Assembly (NCBI GenBank): GCA_001898145.1
Contig: MKSR01000040.1
Span: 868,001 to 932,000, forward strand
Origin: Dyadobacter sp. 50-39
GTDB taxonomy: Bacteria > Bacteroidota > Bacteroidia > Cytophagales > Spirosomataceae
Direction of reading: 5' to 3'
Length of the DNA: 64,000 bases
Shown here: piece after piece, positions 35,016-45,900 of the stretch
Layout of the letters: the number at the start of each line of letters is the position of its first letter
Numbering within the stretch: position 1 is the first letter of the stretch
Notes under the pieces: generated by a model
What the model saw: only the letters and a program-made list of their open reading frames with translations
What the model was told of the DNA's origin: nothing
Databases searched by the model: none
Translations under genes and position numbers: made by a program

Positions 35016-36233
35016 TTATTGTTTTAAACCAACCATACCCTGTACTTTTTCCCGTGCTGTAAAGTCCTGCAACAGCTGCATGCAATACCACTCCTGGCGC
35101 GGCAAATGGAACGGTCCTTTGAACAGATTTCCCTTCGCACCCTGCGCCACCGAGCCGTCGCGGTGCAGGTAACCAAACCACTCGCCATGCTGCTGGTCGT
35201 GGAAATGCCCATAAGCATAGTTGTGCACCATCCGGTGCCATTCGGCGTACCGGGCATCGCCGGTGAGGGTGTAGGCCAGCAATGTGGCGATGATCGCCTC
35301 ATTATGCGGCCACCAGAACTTCATATCCTGCCAGTACTCCTGCACAGGCCGATCGTACACGTCTCGGAAATAGAATATGCCCCCATACTCCCGGTCCCAG
35401 CCGCGTTCCCACATGTAGTCGAGCATCCAGCAGCCGAGGGTTATCAATCGGGGATCATTGTTGCGGTGCTTCGCTTCGTGCAGTATAAACCACGCCCCTT
35501 CGATCGCATGACCCGGATTGAGTGTACGGCCGTCGACGTGGTCGATAATGCTGCCGTCGGGGGCGACCTGCTCCATCACACAACGGATATCGTGCTTTAC
35601 GAAATCATTTTCAATTTCATCGATAAAACCGTCGATCACGCCATCATAGCGCGGGTCACCAAGCGTCTCGCGGAGCTGCTGGGCGGTGTTCATCAGGATC
35701 ATCGGCACGCCGATACCCTTGGCAGGGCGTACCGCCGTGAATTTGGGTTCGAGCAATCCGGGAACCGTCGCGTACCGGATGCATTGGCTGAACAGTTCCC
35801 GCGCACGATCCGCCGCCTGAGCATCACCGCTGGCTTGCGCATAAGCGGCATTTGCGATCACGGCAAAGGTTTCCGAGAAAAAATAGCGCCGTTTCCGGAT
35901 CGGCTCGCCCGAGCGCGTCACATGAAAAAACATGCGGCCGTCGGTATCGAAGCAATGCCGGTTCAGAAAGTCAATGCCGGATTTCGCGCCTTCCAGCCAT
36001 TCCTGCCGCGGCGCTACGGTGTTATACAAAGTCGCGAGCAGCCACGCGGCACGGCCATGGAACCACACCGACTTGTCGTCGTCCAGCAAAGTACCATCCT
36101 GATCACGCATGAACAGGTAGCCGCCGTGCTCCGTATCGAACGACCGCGGGAACCAGAACGGCAGCGTATTTTGCAGCAGCTGGTTTTTATAAAATGCATG
36201 CAGGTTTTCGAGTTCTGCAGGGTTATAGCTCAT
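35016..36233 (-). CDS. N-acylglucosamine 2-epimerase (AGE family)
   Basis: A 405-residue (alpha/alpha)6-barrel protein of the AGE/renin-binding-protein family. Typical segments are DDDKSVWFHGRAAWLLATLYN, RRYFFSETFAVIANAAYAQ, NPGHAIEGAWFILHEAKHR and WWPHNEAIIATLLAY, with the catalytic His candidates in NPGHAIE and GHFHDQQHGEWFGY. There is no signal peptide, so it is cytosolic. It interconverts N-acetylmannosamine, released by the lyase, and N-acetylglucosamine; this replaces the NanK/NanE route with direct non-phosphorylated epimerisation, as in the Bacteroidota NanLET pathway. It sits between the sialidase and the sialate O-acetylesterase. Confidence 0.92.
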   Translation of the reverse strand: MSYNPAELENLHAFYKNQLLQNTLPFWFPRSFDTEHGGYLFMRDQDGTLLDDDKSVWFHGRAAWLLATLYNTVAPRQEWLEGAKSGIDFLNRHCFDTDGRMFFHVTRSGEPIRKRRYFFSETFAVIANAAYAQASGDAQAADRARELFSQCIRYATVPGLLEPKFTAVRPAKGIGVPMILMNTAQQLRETLGDPRYDGVIDGFIDEIENDFVKHDIRCVMEQVAPDGSIIDHVDGRTLNPGHAIEGAWFILHEAKHRNNDPRLITLGCWMLDYMWERGWDREYGGIFYFRDVYDRPVQEYWQDMKFWWPHNEAIIATLLAYTLTGDARYAEWHRMVHNYAYGHFHDQQHGEWFGYLHRDGSVAQGAKGNLFKGPFHLPRQEWYCMQLLQDFTAREKVQGMVGLKQ

Positions 36234-36244
36234 GGTTTTTTACA

Positions 36245-37732
36245 TTAATCTACTGAAATGGAAAAGGTTGGTGCCGGCAGGCCGGCTTCGTTGTACAAAT
36301 TTGCCCTCGTAAACGGCTGGTAGGCATACAGCACCGTCCGGACCGCTTCCCCTTCGGGCACTGCAATGCGGACGCGGCCCTTGACGATCGCGGCCTGCGC
36401 AGGCACGCGCCTGCCGATTCGGGTCAGCAGCTCGAAGCCCGTCAGCGGCACATTATTGGGGGTCAGAAGCTTTTGATCACGATTAAAATCCAGCAAAATG
36501 CTGGCATTTTTCAAGGTAGCTTTCTGCGCCACCGGCCCCTCGGCTACGACCGGCTTCCCGTAATATCCCCGCAATGCCAGCAATGCCAACCGCTCTCCTA
36601 CTTCCTTTTTACGGACCGGATGCACATTCAGCGAATCACCGGCATCGTAGCTTACCGCCATGCCCGCATGGGGGATCCGTGCCAGCATTTGCCGCTGCGA
36701 ATCCCGGAATTCGGGCCAGTTGGGACGATCGATACCGGAAAGCTGAACATAATAGAACGGAAATACTTCGCCCCGGCCCTGCCGCCAGCTCTTCACCAGC
36801 GTTTCAAAAAGCGCCTCGTGCAGCGATACGTTATGCACATTGCTTTCGCCCTGGTACCAGATCACCCCCGCGATGGGAAAGTCTGTCAGCGGGGCAATGC
36901 CTGCTTCGTAGTTGTAGCCGTACTGGAACGGATGACGCTGTCGGAGCGCATTCCCATGCGCCACATTCACACCGGCGCGATGGCGGCACCATTCCATGAC
37001 AAGCTCCGATTGCAGCCAGTTGGTCAGCAGCCCCGCAAAGCGATCGTCACCGCGAAGCACGGTTTCATCGATCCAGGATTCGGTCGGCGAGCCGCCCACG
37101 GCTACCTGGATGAGGCCGATCGGCACGTTTTCCGTTGCCGCGATTTTTTGTCCGAAATAGTAAGCAACAGCCGAAAATGAAGCAGCGGATCCCGCGTCGG
37201 GTGTTTTCCATTCCCCTTTGAAAAAGTCGAAACGGTTCACCCTCGCCAGCGTGGCCGAATCCCAGGAAACATCGCCCCAGGGCACCGAGCCACGGTATTT
37301 CAGCAATCTGATATGAGGGTTAAATTGCCCTTTGGCGAGCTCCTCCGGCCCCGTCTGCGCATCTTTCAATTGAAAATCCATATTCGACTGCCCGGAGCAA
37401 AGCCATACGTCGCCGATGAGCACGTCCCTGACCACCACCTTTCCCTGCCTGCCGGAAACTGTCAGTTCATAGGGTCCGCCAGCCTTTTGAGCAGGTAAAA
37501 CGACCTTCCATTTTCCTTCCCCGTCGGCCACTGCTTCCCGGCTTTGCCCCTGCAGACGCACCTGCACGGCCTCGCCCGCCCCCGCACGACCGTAGATCTG
37601 CAACGGTTTGTTCCTTTGCAAAACCATGTGGTCCGTAAAAACAAGCGCCAGGGCCAGTCCGCTATTTTCGGGCTGCGCAAAAGCAGCGCCCGCGCAGAGA
37701 ATGAAAACCAGTAAGGGGCGGATAATCTTCAT
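36245..37732 (-). CDS. Sialate O-acetylesterase (SASA/SGNH family)
   Basis: A 495-residue exported esterase with signal peptide MKIIRPLLVFILCAGAAFA. SGNH signatures are GDVWLCSGQSNM (block I Ser), GVIWYQGESN, and the late NVHPVRKKEVGERLAL block with the catalytic His. It removes O-acetyl groups from sialic acids so that the sialidase and lyase can act. The gene shares an ATGA overlap with the symporter gene upstream, so translation is coupled. A second, longer SASA-family protein lies in the xylan locus at 60180. Confidence 0.9.
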   Translation of the reverse strand: MKIIRPLLVFILCAGAAFAQPENSGLALALVFTDHMVLQRNKPLQIYGRAGAGEAVQVRLQGQSREAVADGEGKWKVVLPAQKAGGPYELTVSGRQGKVVVRDVLIGDVWLCSGQSNMDFQLKDAQTGPEELAKGQFNPHIRLLKYRGSVPWGDVSWDSATLARVNRFDFFKGEWKTPDAGSAASFSAVAYYFGQKIAATENVPIGLIQVAVGGSPTESWIDETVLRGDDRFAGLLTNWLQSELVMEWCRHRAGVNVAHGNALRQRHPFQYGYNYEAGIAPLTDFPIAGVIWYQGESNVHNVSLHEALFETLVKSWRQGRGEVFPFYYVQLSGIDRPNWPEFRDSQRQMLARIPHAGMAVSYDAGDSLNVHPVRKKEVGERLALLALRGYYGKPVVAEGPVAQKATLKNASILLDFNRDQKLLTPNNVPLTGFELLTRIGRRVPAQAAIVKGRVRIAVPEGEAVRTVLYAYQPFTRANLYNEAGLPAPTFSISVD

Positions 37733-40404
37733 TTATAAATCGTTAATCCCGACAAATCACGCTTGGCGGGCATGAGCAAACTTAACAGGTAACCAAATAC
37801 CACACAGCTTACCAGTCCGGTAAATGCGTACATCAGCAAATGAATGTCGGTGTATTGCTGGACGAGCAACTGCGTCGCGCAGCTGATCGCCATGCCGGCC
37901 ATTACGCCGTTACCGCTGGCTTTGGTGGTAAAAATCCCGAGCACAAATGCGCCGCCAATGCAGCCGGTAAACAGCCCCAGAATGGTATTGAACCTGTCCC
38001 AAAGCGACGAAACCCCTTTGTGCGCCATGTACAATGCAATGCAGGTCACGAAAACACCGAGGAACAAGGTCGCGGCGCGGGCAAAAAAGAGGGTTTGCTT
38101 CGGGGTAACTTCCGGGTTGAGTTTCTGGTAAAAATCGGTGGTGAGCAATGTAGCCGTGGAGTTCATGCTGGCCTCGGTGCTGCTCATGGCGGCGGCAAAA
38201 ATGCCGGCTATCAGCAGGCCCGACAGCCCCGCAGGCAACTGGCTCACAATGTACCATGGGAAAATATTGTCGACATTGTCCAGGGCCATGTTCACCTGCC
38301 CGGGCTGCTCCCGAAAGAACAGGTACAGCAGCGTACCGATGGAAAAAAACACCAGCGTGGACGGTAAGGTAAGCCATGCGCCGAGTTTGAGGCTTTTCAC
38401 CGATTCACTTTCGGATTTGGTGGTGAGATAGCGCTGCACGGTGGTCTGGTCGGTACCGTAAGTGAGCAGGTTGATCGCCAGCCCTCCGATAACCACCACC
38501 CAGAATGTAGGCTCGGTGAAATCGAAGCGGAAATCGAATACTTTGAGCTTCTCGGCTTGCGCTAATGTGCCCTTTGCAGCGCCCCAGTCGTCAATCTGGA
38601 ACGGCAGGTAGAACAGGCAGAACAACGCTCCCGCTGCGAGGATGAGTACCTGTATCACCTCCACCCAGATCACCGCCTCGATCCCACCCTTGACGGTAAA
38701 GAAAATGCTGATTGCGCCGATCATGATAATGCATACATTGATATCGATACCCGTCACCAGCGTGAGCGCAATGCTCGGCAGCAGCACCACGATCCCCATC
38801 CGGCCCAGTTGCAGCAGCACATACAGTGCCGACGCCAGCATGCGCGAACCGGTATTGAAGCGCTTACCAAGGTATTCGTAGGCCGAAGTGACGTTCAGCC
38901 GACGGTAGAAAGGGATGAAATACCCCGCTACAAGCGGCATGACCATGATAATCGTCATCAGCAGGAAAAAATAGGTCCAGTCGGTAGCATAGGTTTTCGC
39001 AGGAATGCCCATGAAGGTGATTGCACTGAGCTTTGCCCCGAAAATGCTGATCCCCGCCGCCCATTGCGGAATGCGCTCGCCGCCTTTGAAATAGTCGTCG
39101 GTATTGCTGGTTTTTCCCGTAAAGAGAAACCTTCCGGCGGTCATCAGCAGGAAACACACGAAAAGTACCAGCGAATCGACCCAGGAGAAGGACGACTGGC
39201 TGCGCACGCTGCCGCGCATCACCACCGGCGTCCGGACCCCGGGTTTCACCTCGCCACTTGGGATAAACAGGTCGTCTCCGGCTTTCACGGCGGTGGTGGT
39301 TACCTGTGCAGCCTCCGGCAGTTCGCCGATTTTCGCCCAGCTGTCGGTGATGGTGTTGTAGAGATAGATGTTTTTGCTGAAACCGGGATGGCTTTCCAGA
39401 AACCGGACTTTTTCTGTTTGCAGGCGTTGTTTCTCGCCTTCCGTAGCCGCGGCGGCAATGCGCGCATTCCAGGTTTCTATCTTAGTAAAGGCCTGCCCGT
39501 TGTCCCCGCCGAGCAAAACAATGTAGGAAGCACCATTGGGTATGCCCGTTCCGGCCGACAGATTGGTAGCCGTCGCGCCGTCGCTGATGCCCGCGCGCTG
39601 TTCCCATTTGCGCTGGCCGGGATCGTAGCAAAAGTTGGTGCCATGCAGGTCGCTGATGCGCCCGGCGGTGGCGCTGCGCCCGCCTAGTACGTACACACAG
39701 GAGGTTTTTCCGTTGCTCTGCGCCACGGCCACCGAATGCGACATCGCCACGGGCAATGCGGGCAACGTTTGCCATTGCGGTGTCGGTGTCGACAGATCCA
39801 GCGCGAAGAAGCCGTCGGACGGACGGCCCGCATGCTCGCCTCCGGCAATGTAAACCACGTCTCCGATGCTGGTCGCTGCGGCGTTGGCAAGCGGTACGGG
39901 CAGATCGGGAAGGGCTTTGAAATCCACCTGCTTGCGGGCTTCGTTCCATTGCATCAGGAATGCCTCTTTGCTGGTACCGGCCTCGCTTTCACCGCCCACA
40001 CAAACAATGCCGCCGGCAACGGAAACACTTGCGCCATAAGCCATTTTGTGCTTCAAAAGCGGATTGACCGCGTCGACCCATTGATAGGAAGAACCGCTTT
40101 TTTTCAAAACGTAGATCCGGTCGTGGTAGGCTTTCCTGCCGCCTGCCCAGGGCATGCCGGCGGGGAAATTGGCCCCACCGGCGATGAGCAATGCGCCGTT
40201 GTGCCAACCGGCAAAGGCTCCGGCCACTCCGAGGCTGACGTCGCCGGCCGCGCCTGGGCCGGCCGCGCCTGAGCCGGCTGCGGGAATGCGGGCGGCGACG
40301 GACCAGTCGATCCGGTTGGCCAGGGTATCCCCGGCCAATGCGTCAACAGGCCACATCAGGTGCAGGCAGATTAGGATACAAAACAGGTTGATCTTGCAAT
40401 GCAT
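37729..40404 (-). CDS. Cyclically permuted mutarotase fused to sodium:solute symporter (sialic acid uptake)
   Basis: An 891-residue fusion. After a signal peptide (ILICLHLMWPVDALAG) the N-terminal half (about 30-400) is a kelch-type propeller (AGGANFPAGMPWAGGRKAYHD, GGIVCVGGESEAG, VYIAGGEHAG, VYVLGGRSA) of the sialic acid mutarotase (NanM-like, cyclically permuted) family. From about residue 408 it is a sodium:solute symporter of about 13 spans (DDYFKGGERIPQWAAGISIFGAKL; GTDQTTVQRYLTTKS). The mutarotase would lie outside the inner membrane in line with the transporter, converting sialic acid anomers for uptake. The fused organisation is unusual compared with separate NanM and NanT proteins. 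The gene overlaps the lyase gene by 1 base and the esterase by 4. Confidence 0.9.
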   Translation of the reverse strand: MHCKINLFCILICLHLMWPVDALAGDTLANRIDWSVAARIPAAGSGAAGPGAAGDVSLGVAGAFAGWHNGALLIAGGANFPAGMPWAGGRKAYHDRIYVLKKSGSSYQWVDAVNPLLKHKMAYGASVSVAGGIVCVGGESEAGTSKEAFLMQWNEARKQVDFKALPDLPVPLANAAATSIGDVVYIAGGEHAGRPSDGFFALDLSTPTPQWQTLPALPVAMSHSVAVAQSNGKTSCVYVLGGRSATAGRISDLHGTNFCYDPGQRKWEQRAGISDGATATNLSAGTGIPNGASYIVLLGGDNGQAFTKIETWNARIAAAATEGEKQRLQTEKVRFLESHPGFSKNIYLYNTITDSWAKIGELPEAAQVTTTAVKAGDDLFIPSGEVKPGVRTPVVMRGSVRSQSSFSWVDSLVLFVCFLLMTAGRFLFTGKTSNTDDYFKGGERIPQWAAGISIFGAKLSAITFMGIPAKTYATDWTYFFLLMTIIMVMPLVAGYFIPFYRRLNVTSAYEYLGKRFNTGSRMLASALYVLLQLGRMGIVVLLPSIALTLVTGIDINVCIIMIGAISIFFTVKGGIEAVIWVEVIQVLILAAGALFCLFYLPFQIDDWGAAKGTLAQAEKLKVFDFRFDFTEPTFWVVVIGGLAINLLTYGTDQTTVQRYLTTKSESESVKSLKLGAWLTLPSTLVFFSIGTLLYLFFREQPGQVNMALDNVDNIFPWYIVSQLPAGLSGLLIAGIFAAAMSSTEASMNSTATLLTTDFYQKLNPEVTPKQTLFFARAATLFLGVFVTCIALYMAHKGVSSLWDRFNTILGLFTGCIGGAFVLGIFTTKASGNGVMAGMAISCATQLLVQQYTDIHLLMYAFTGLVSCVVFGYLLSLLMPAKRDLSGLTIYK

Positions 40405-41345
40405 TAAAATGTGTTTTTGGCCATTGCGTGGCCCGATTTAAACGAATCAAAATCCAGCGCGGCCACATCAGCATGGAAAGCCGTGAACTGCCCGGCGGTC
40501 ATATTACGCACCGGCAACCTGAACTCCCCGCAATCCATTCCGACGAGTTTCATATAGCTCTTACCCACCGAAATGCCGCCATACTTGCCCAAAAGCCGGA
40601 TCATATCGATCGACTGCTGCTGCAAACCTGCCGCCAGGTCCATCTGGTTCTTTTCAAATGCTTCCATCAGCCGGTGGTAAAGCGGCGCGGCGTAGTTGAA
40701 CGTACTGCCCACCGCACCTTTGGCACCGATAGCCAATGCCGAAAGCATATTCTCGTCGCGTCCCCAGAGCATATCATATTTGCCATCCTGGAAATTGAGG
40801 CACGACTGAAAATCCATAAAATCCTCGTGCGTATACTTGATGCCCGCAAAATTGGGGACGCGCCCGTCGATGACTTTCAGCAGGTCGTACATCGCAAATC
40901 CCACGCCCGTAAGGACCGGAATGTGGTAGTAGTAAAACGGCATTTCAGGCACGCTTTGGGCAATGGCTATAATGCATTCGGCGAGCATTTCCACATTGGC
41001 CGGCTTGAAATACGAGGGGCTGGTAAATGACACCGCGTCCATGCCGACACCCGCCGCATGCTGTGCGAGATCGATGCAATCGGCTATGCAGGTACCGCCC
41101 AGCAGCGGCATTACGGTAAATGCCGGGTCGCCCGCAGCACAGGCTGCCCAGGCTTCGGCGACAAGCTTCTTCTCGCGCAAGGTGAGCGAGGCGCCTTCGC
41201 CTGTGGAGCCGCAAATGAAAGCGCCGCTCACGCCGTTATGCTTCAAAAATTCGTAGTACGCGGGGATCAGGTCGGTGTGCAGGCTGCCATCCGGCTTCAA
41301 AGGAGTGAATGGAGCGGCAATAAGGCCCTCTAAATGTAGGTTCAT
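40404..41345 (-). CDS. nanA: N-acetylneuraminate lyase (DHDPS/NAL family)
   Basis: A 313-residue class I aldolase. The carboxylate-binding motif is CGSTGEGASLT and the Schiff-base lysine is Lys170 in FAGIKYTHEDF. The proton-shuttling tyrosine is in YYYHIPVLTGVGF. The YYYHIP and GIKYTHEDFMD segments favour N-acetylneuraminate lyase over dihydrodipicolinate synthase. It splits sialic acid into pyruvate and N-acetylmannosamine in the cytosol. The context (transporter, epimerase, esterase, sialidase) fully supports this. No N-acetylmannosamine kinase or glucosamine-6-phosphate deaminase is nearby. Confidence 0.93.
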   Translation of the reverse strand: MNLHLEGLIAAPFTPLKPDGSLHTDLIPAYYEFLKHNGVSGAFICGSTGEGASLTLREKKLVAEAWAACAAGDPAFTVMPLLGGTCIADCIDLAQHAAGVGMDAVSFTSPSYFKPANVEMLAECIIAIAQSVPEMPFYYYHIPVLTGVGFAMYDLLKVIDGRVPNFAGIKYTHEDFMDFQSCLNFQDGKYDMLWGRDENMLSALAIGAKGAVGSTFNYAAPLYHRLMEAFEKNQMDLAAGLQQQSIDMIRLLGKYGGISVGKSYMKLVGMDCGEFRLPVRNMTAGQFTAFHADVAALDFDSFKSGHAMAKNTF

Positions 41346-41371
41346 GAGTGTATTGTTTGAAAAAGAAATAG

Positions 41372-42946
41372 CTATTGTGGTCGCGCCGTGTTATAGCCTG
41401 GCGTTTGCTTTACAAGCGGGTCATTCGTCCAGATGGCCGCTTCAACAGGCCACAGCACGCGGAAACCCTGCGTAGGCTTGTCGAGCAGGCCAAAAGGATG
41501 CGCTGCACTTTTGAACACGAGCGGCTCGCTGCCGTATTTCATCCGGCGCAGGTCATACCAGCGTTTGCCCTCGTGCACAAACTCCCACGTACGCTCGTTG
41601 AAAATCGCAAGTTCGTTGGCATCCTTGCCCGCATTCATAAACGGCTTGGGGTCTTTCCCTTCGAACGCCCGGTCACGCACAGCCTGGATGAATGTCGTGG
41701 GGTCGCCGCCCTGTGCATTGACGATCTCCGCCAACATCAGAAGTCTGTCCGCCTCGCGGTATACCGGCCAGTCGTCGGAGAAATAGCGTTTGTTGGCATC
41801 GATGGTACCGAGGAATTTCACGAGCGCGGTGTTCCGGATGGTCGGAACGAAGGGCTTCACGTCGGTATTGACCTTGTAATAGTCATAGAAAGTCGCATTC
41901 CGGCGCGTGTCGGCGAGGTTATAAGATTGGAATAACTCAAAAGTATAGGCATACCGCTGGATCACCTGCTGGGAATTGGTAGCGGCCAGCAGCAATGGAT
42001 CAACGAGGAAATTCCCAACGCCTGCGCTGGCCGTGGAATCTTTGTAATGCAGCCCGTTCATATTGAATGTGGAATAGGTATAAGCAGCCACATTGCTCAT
42101 TTCCGCCTCGCCCACGCGGTAGCGCACCGCGAATATCACCTCGCTGTTGTTCTTCTGGTTGTAGGCAAAAACATTCGCAAAGCCCGGCAGCAAGCTGGTT
42201 CCCGTTACGGCTTCCAGGGCCGTTTTTGCCTCCGCAAGGTCGGCTGCCTGGCCATACACTTTCGCCGACCAGAGGTACACCTCTCCTTTCAGCATCCGCG
42301 CCGCATTGGGCGACCATTGGCTTTTGTCGGTAACCGCGGCTTGTGCGCCGAAAAGACTGATCGCCTTGTTGACATCCGCCTTCACCGCGTTGGCAACCTC
42401 TTCTTCCGTAGCCCTGGCCCTACGAAGCAAAACCGCGTCGGTGGTCCCATTGAGCACATCGGCTTCGAGCACGAGCGGAACCCCGCCGTAGGTGCGCAGC
42501 AAATGGAAATAGTAGTAGGCGCGCATCGCGTACGCTTGACCCAGCAGGTAGTTTTTACGGGTTTCGGAAAGGAAACCGACGCTTTCCACTTTCTGGATAA
42601 ACAAATTGATCTGCAAAATAGGGCCGTAAAAGCCTGCCCAGCTGCTCACTCCCGACGACGTTTCCTCCAATCGCTGCTCGATCACGGGTAATTCGTTGAG
42701 GGAAGTAGCCTGTCTGTCCACGTTGCTGTATGCCCCGCCCCGCATTTCGCCCAGGCGCAGGAACTGGAACTGGTTATCACGGAACTGCTTGTGCAGCCCC
42801 ACCATGAAATTACTCACCTGGGCTTCGTTTTGCCAGAAGTTACCGTTTCCGAAATAGTCCTCGGGCGCGAGTTCGAGCGCGTCCTGGCAGGAAGTGGCCA
42901 GTACCGACAACAAGGCCCAGCAGATATATAACCTGATCTTTTTCAT
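41372..42946 (-). CDS. SusD/RagB-family lipoprotein of the sialic acid locus
   Basis: A 524-residue lipoprotein with lipobox LATSC (Cys about residue 20) after a hydrophobic signal. SusD features include AMRAYYYFHLLRTYGGVPLVLEADVLN, AARMLKGEVYLWSAKVYGQ, VYREADRLLMLAEIVNAQGG and ERTWEFVHEGKRWYDLRRMK. It serves as the lid and binding partner of the SusC gene, whose stop is 4 bases upstream. It corresponds to NanU-type sialic acid binders by position, though sequence identity cannot be judged here. Confidence 0.95.
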   Translation of the reverse strand: MKKIRLYICWALLSVLATSCQDALELAPEDYFGNGNFWQNEAQVSNFMVGLHKQFRDNQFQFLRLGEMRGGAYSNVDRQATSLNELPVIEQRLEETSSGVSSWAGFYGPILQINLFIQKVESVGFLSETRKNYLLGQAYAMRAYYYFHLLRTYGGVPLVLEADVLNGTTDAVLLRRARATEEEVANAVKADVNKAISLFGAQAAVTDKSQWSPNAARMLKGEVYLWSAKVYGQAADLAEAKTALEAVTGTSLLPGFANVFAYNQKNNSEVIFAVRYRVGEAEMSNVAAYTYSTFNMNGLHYKDSTASAGVGNFLVDPLLLAATNSQQVIQRYAYTFELFQSYNLADTRRNATFYDYYKVNTDVKPFVPTIRNTALVKFLGTIDANKRYFSDDWPVYREADRLLMLAEIVNAQGGDPTTFIQAVRDRAFEGKDPKPFMNAGKDANELAIFNERTWEFVHEGKRWYDLRRMKYGSEPLVFKSAAHPFGLLDKPTQGFRVLWPVEAAIWTNDPLVKQTPGYNTARPQ

Positions 42947-42950
42947 GTAG

Positions 42951-45900
42951 TTAGAATGTGAGGTTTACACCAAGGATAAGGGAAGTAGGAATAGTATAAG
43001 CGCTGTTCTGGCTGCCGGTACGCTCGGGCAATGCCAGCATTTTATTCGTCAGATAACCCAGGTTCTGGCCGGTTGCGGTAACGGTCAGGCCTGCGATCTT
43101 CGCTTTTTGCAGCAGCGCCGAAGGCACCGTGTAGCTCAGTGAAACCTCGCGGAAAGCCAGGTACGACGAGTTGACCCAGAACATGCTGCTCGGCCGGTCG
43201 AAATTCTTGGCATTGAGCTGGTCGGCCCAGGTATAGCGGGGATATTTCGCATTCGGGTTATCCGGTGTCCAGGTGTCCTTCACCAGGTCGGTCACGTTGA
43301 ACTCGCCCTGAGCGCTGGCAAGCGACCAAAGGTGCTGGAAATCCATCTGGATATGGCCCAATGCGAAGTCCATGCGGGCAAAGAGCGACAGGTTTTTCCA
43401 CCGCACCTGCATATTGACCCCTCCCGTCCACCGCGGAATCGTGCGCCCGAGCGATACCATGTCGCGGGTGTCGATGGTGTCGTTGTTGTCCAGGTCCTTC
43501 CACATCATGTCGCCCAGCTGTGTTGCAATGTAGGTGGTACGGCTCAGGCCTTTCGAATTGATCACCTCCTCGCTCGCCACACGCTTGCCGGCAGAGCCAT
43601 TGTATTGTACTTCGCCCGCAGCAATGTCAATTTTGTTATATTTTGACAAATCCTCCGCAGTACGGATAATGCCGTCGCTCACGTACCCGAACACTTCGCC
43701 ATACTCCTGCCCTTCCTGCAAGCCGCCGGCCCAGATAGTCCTGCCCGATTTCGGGTCGTACACGCGCTGGCCGCCCTGGCGGTTGTTCTCATTGCCGTTG
43801 AAAGGCAGTTTCAGCACCATATTCTTGTTCCAGGCGGCGTTCGCACCGATTTGCACGGTAAGGTCCTGCTTCTGCACCGCTTTGAAAACCCCTTCCAGCT
43901 CCACGCCGCGATTACGCATGCTCCCGTTGTTGGTGCGAATGCTGGAAATACCGGAAGAAGTGGGCAGTATCACGCTGGCGATCTTATCGGTGGTCACGCG
44001 GTTGTACACGGCAATATTGGTGGTAATGCGGTTATTGAAAAAGCCCATTTCCACGCCTCCCTCAACGGTATTGCTCTTCTCCCATTTCAAATTGGGGTTC
44101 GCCACGCCGGTTTGCAGAAAGCCGATCGAGCCGTTGTAGGCAGTCTGCGAGCCGTATGATCCCTGCAACTCGTACACGCCGATGCCGTTGTTGGTACCAA
44201 TGCCGATATTCCCGTTCTTGCCATAGCTGGCGCGGACTTTCAGGAACGAAAGCCATTTTTCGGTACTGGCCATAAAATCCTCGCGATGTACGAGCCAGCC
44301 GGCCGAGAATGCCGGAAAAGTACCAAACTGGTTGTCGCCGATGAGCCGCGAATACCCGTCACGCCTTACCGTAAACGAAGCGAGGTATTTACCGTCATAG
44401 TCGTAGTTCAGCCGCCCGAATGCGGAGATAATGCGCTCGCGGGTGTGGTACGAATCGATGGTTCGGGTATTGGCGTCGTTGGTGGTCAGCCCCAGGTCCT
44501 GGAAATCGTCGGTGGGCGCGAGGCGGCCGGCCGCGCTGAACCCGTTGGCTGCTTCCTGGTAATACTCCGAACCGATCATTGCGTCGATGAAGCTCTTGCC
44601 GAGGAAAGCCTTTTTGTAGTTCAAAACTGCATTGTAGGTCTGACGGATGATGCGGTCGAAACCTGCCGAAGAGGCGCGGTCGCGGTTCCAGCCGGTATTG
44701 GGATTGCTGGCGCTCATGATGCCGATCCGGAAATCGCGGTTGAAAGATTCAGCCACGGCCTCGTCGTACATCAGTATACCGCCCACTTTGAAGAACAAGT
44801 CGTCGTTAATGTCCGTGCGGAACGATTGGCCGAACGTAAACTTGTCGGACTGGTTCTTTCTTTTGTATTTATCAAAATTGAGGATCGGGTTGCCGTCGCT
44901 GGCGTCGCGGCCGAGGATGAGCTCGCCGTTCGCATTGGTTCCGCGCATGGTAGGCGGTGCCGAAAGCATCCTTCCCCAGTAATTGGCTTCCCCGTTTTGC
45001 AGCGACTGGTCGCGCCAGTTGGCCCGGGCGAAGTTGAGGCTGCTTTCGGATTTCAGCCAGCTTTTGATTTTATAATCCCCATTTAAAGTGAAGGTAAACC
45101 GGCGGTAGAATGTACCGAGCGACAGTCCATCTTCATTGTAGTAGCCCAAATTGGCGTAGTAACCACCCCGCGCATTGCCGCCATTCATGCCTATATTATA
45201 ATCTTGCGACATCGCAGGCGATTTGAATGCGTAGTCCCCGTAATTGAAATCCTTGTAAATCAGGTCCGCATGGGTACCATTCGGGTCATAAGCCCCCGAG
45301 GCATTCGTTTTGACAGGGTCCTTCATGGTTTTCCAGCCGTCATTCGCATTCAGCAATTCGCGGTTCGAGTCGCTGAGGCGCATGGTACTCCATATCGCAC
45401 GCGAATCATAATTTCCGTCCAGGATCACGCCGTTGGCATCTTTGTACAAGTTGCCCGTACCGCGCGGGCCCACGCCCGAGAGTAGCGACGAAGTGGTGGT
45501 ACCGTTTTTGATCGCTTCCACAACGCCCATGCGCGTCCATTTGATGTAGTCGCCCGCATTGAGGTAATTATAGGGAATGTTGAGGAAGTTGAAACCGGTT
45601 TTCGCCTTGAATGTAATCGACGAAACGCCGTCTTTTCCTCTTTTGGAGGTGATCAGCACCACCCCGTTGCTGGCCCTCGCACCGTAAATGGCGGTTGCGG
45701 AAGCGTCTTTCAGTACTTCCATACTCTCGATGTCGTCGGGGTTGATGTCGCTGAGCGAACCCCTCACCTGGCCGTCGACCACGATGAGCGGGCTGCCGGA
45801 GCCGTCGAAATTGGTACCGCCGCGGAGGATAATGGACGGAACGGAACCCGGCCTGCCGGTAGCGGTGGATACGCGCACGCCTGCAATGGTACCCGCGAGC

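Noticed and set aside
35106-36248. 380-codon plus-strand frame opposite the epimerase
   Set aside because: Mirror frame of the N-acylglucosamine 2-epimerase gene; no independent support.
39759-39773. CGGGCAACGTTTGCC shared with 31956-31970
   Set aside because: One copy is inside the propeller coding region and the other in a tandem repeat; a 15-base match alone is not good evidence for a dispersed element.
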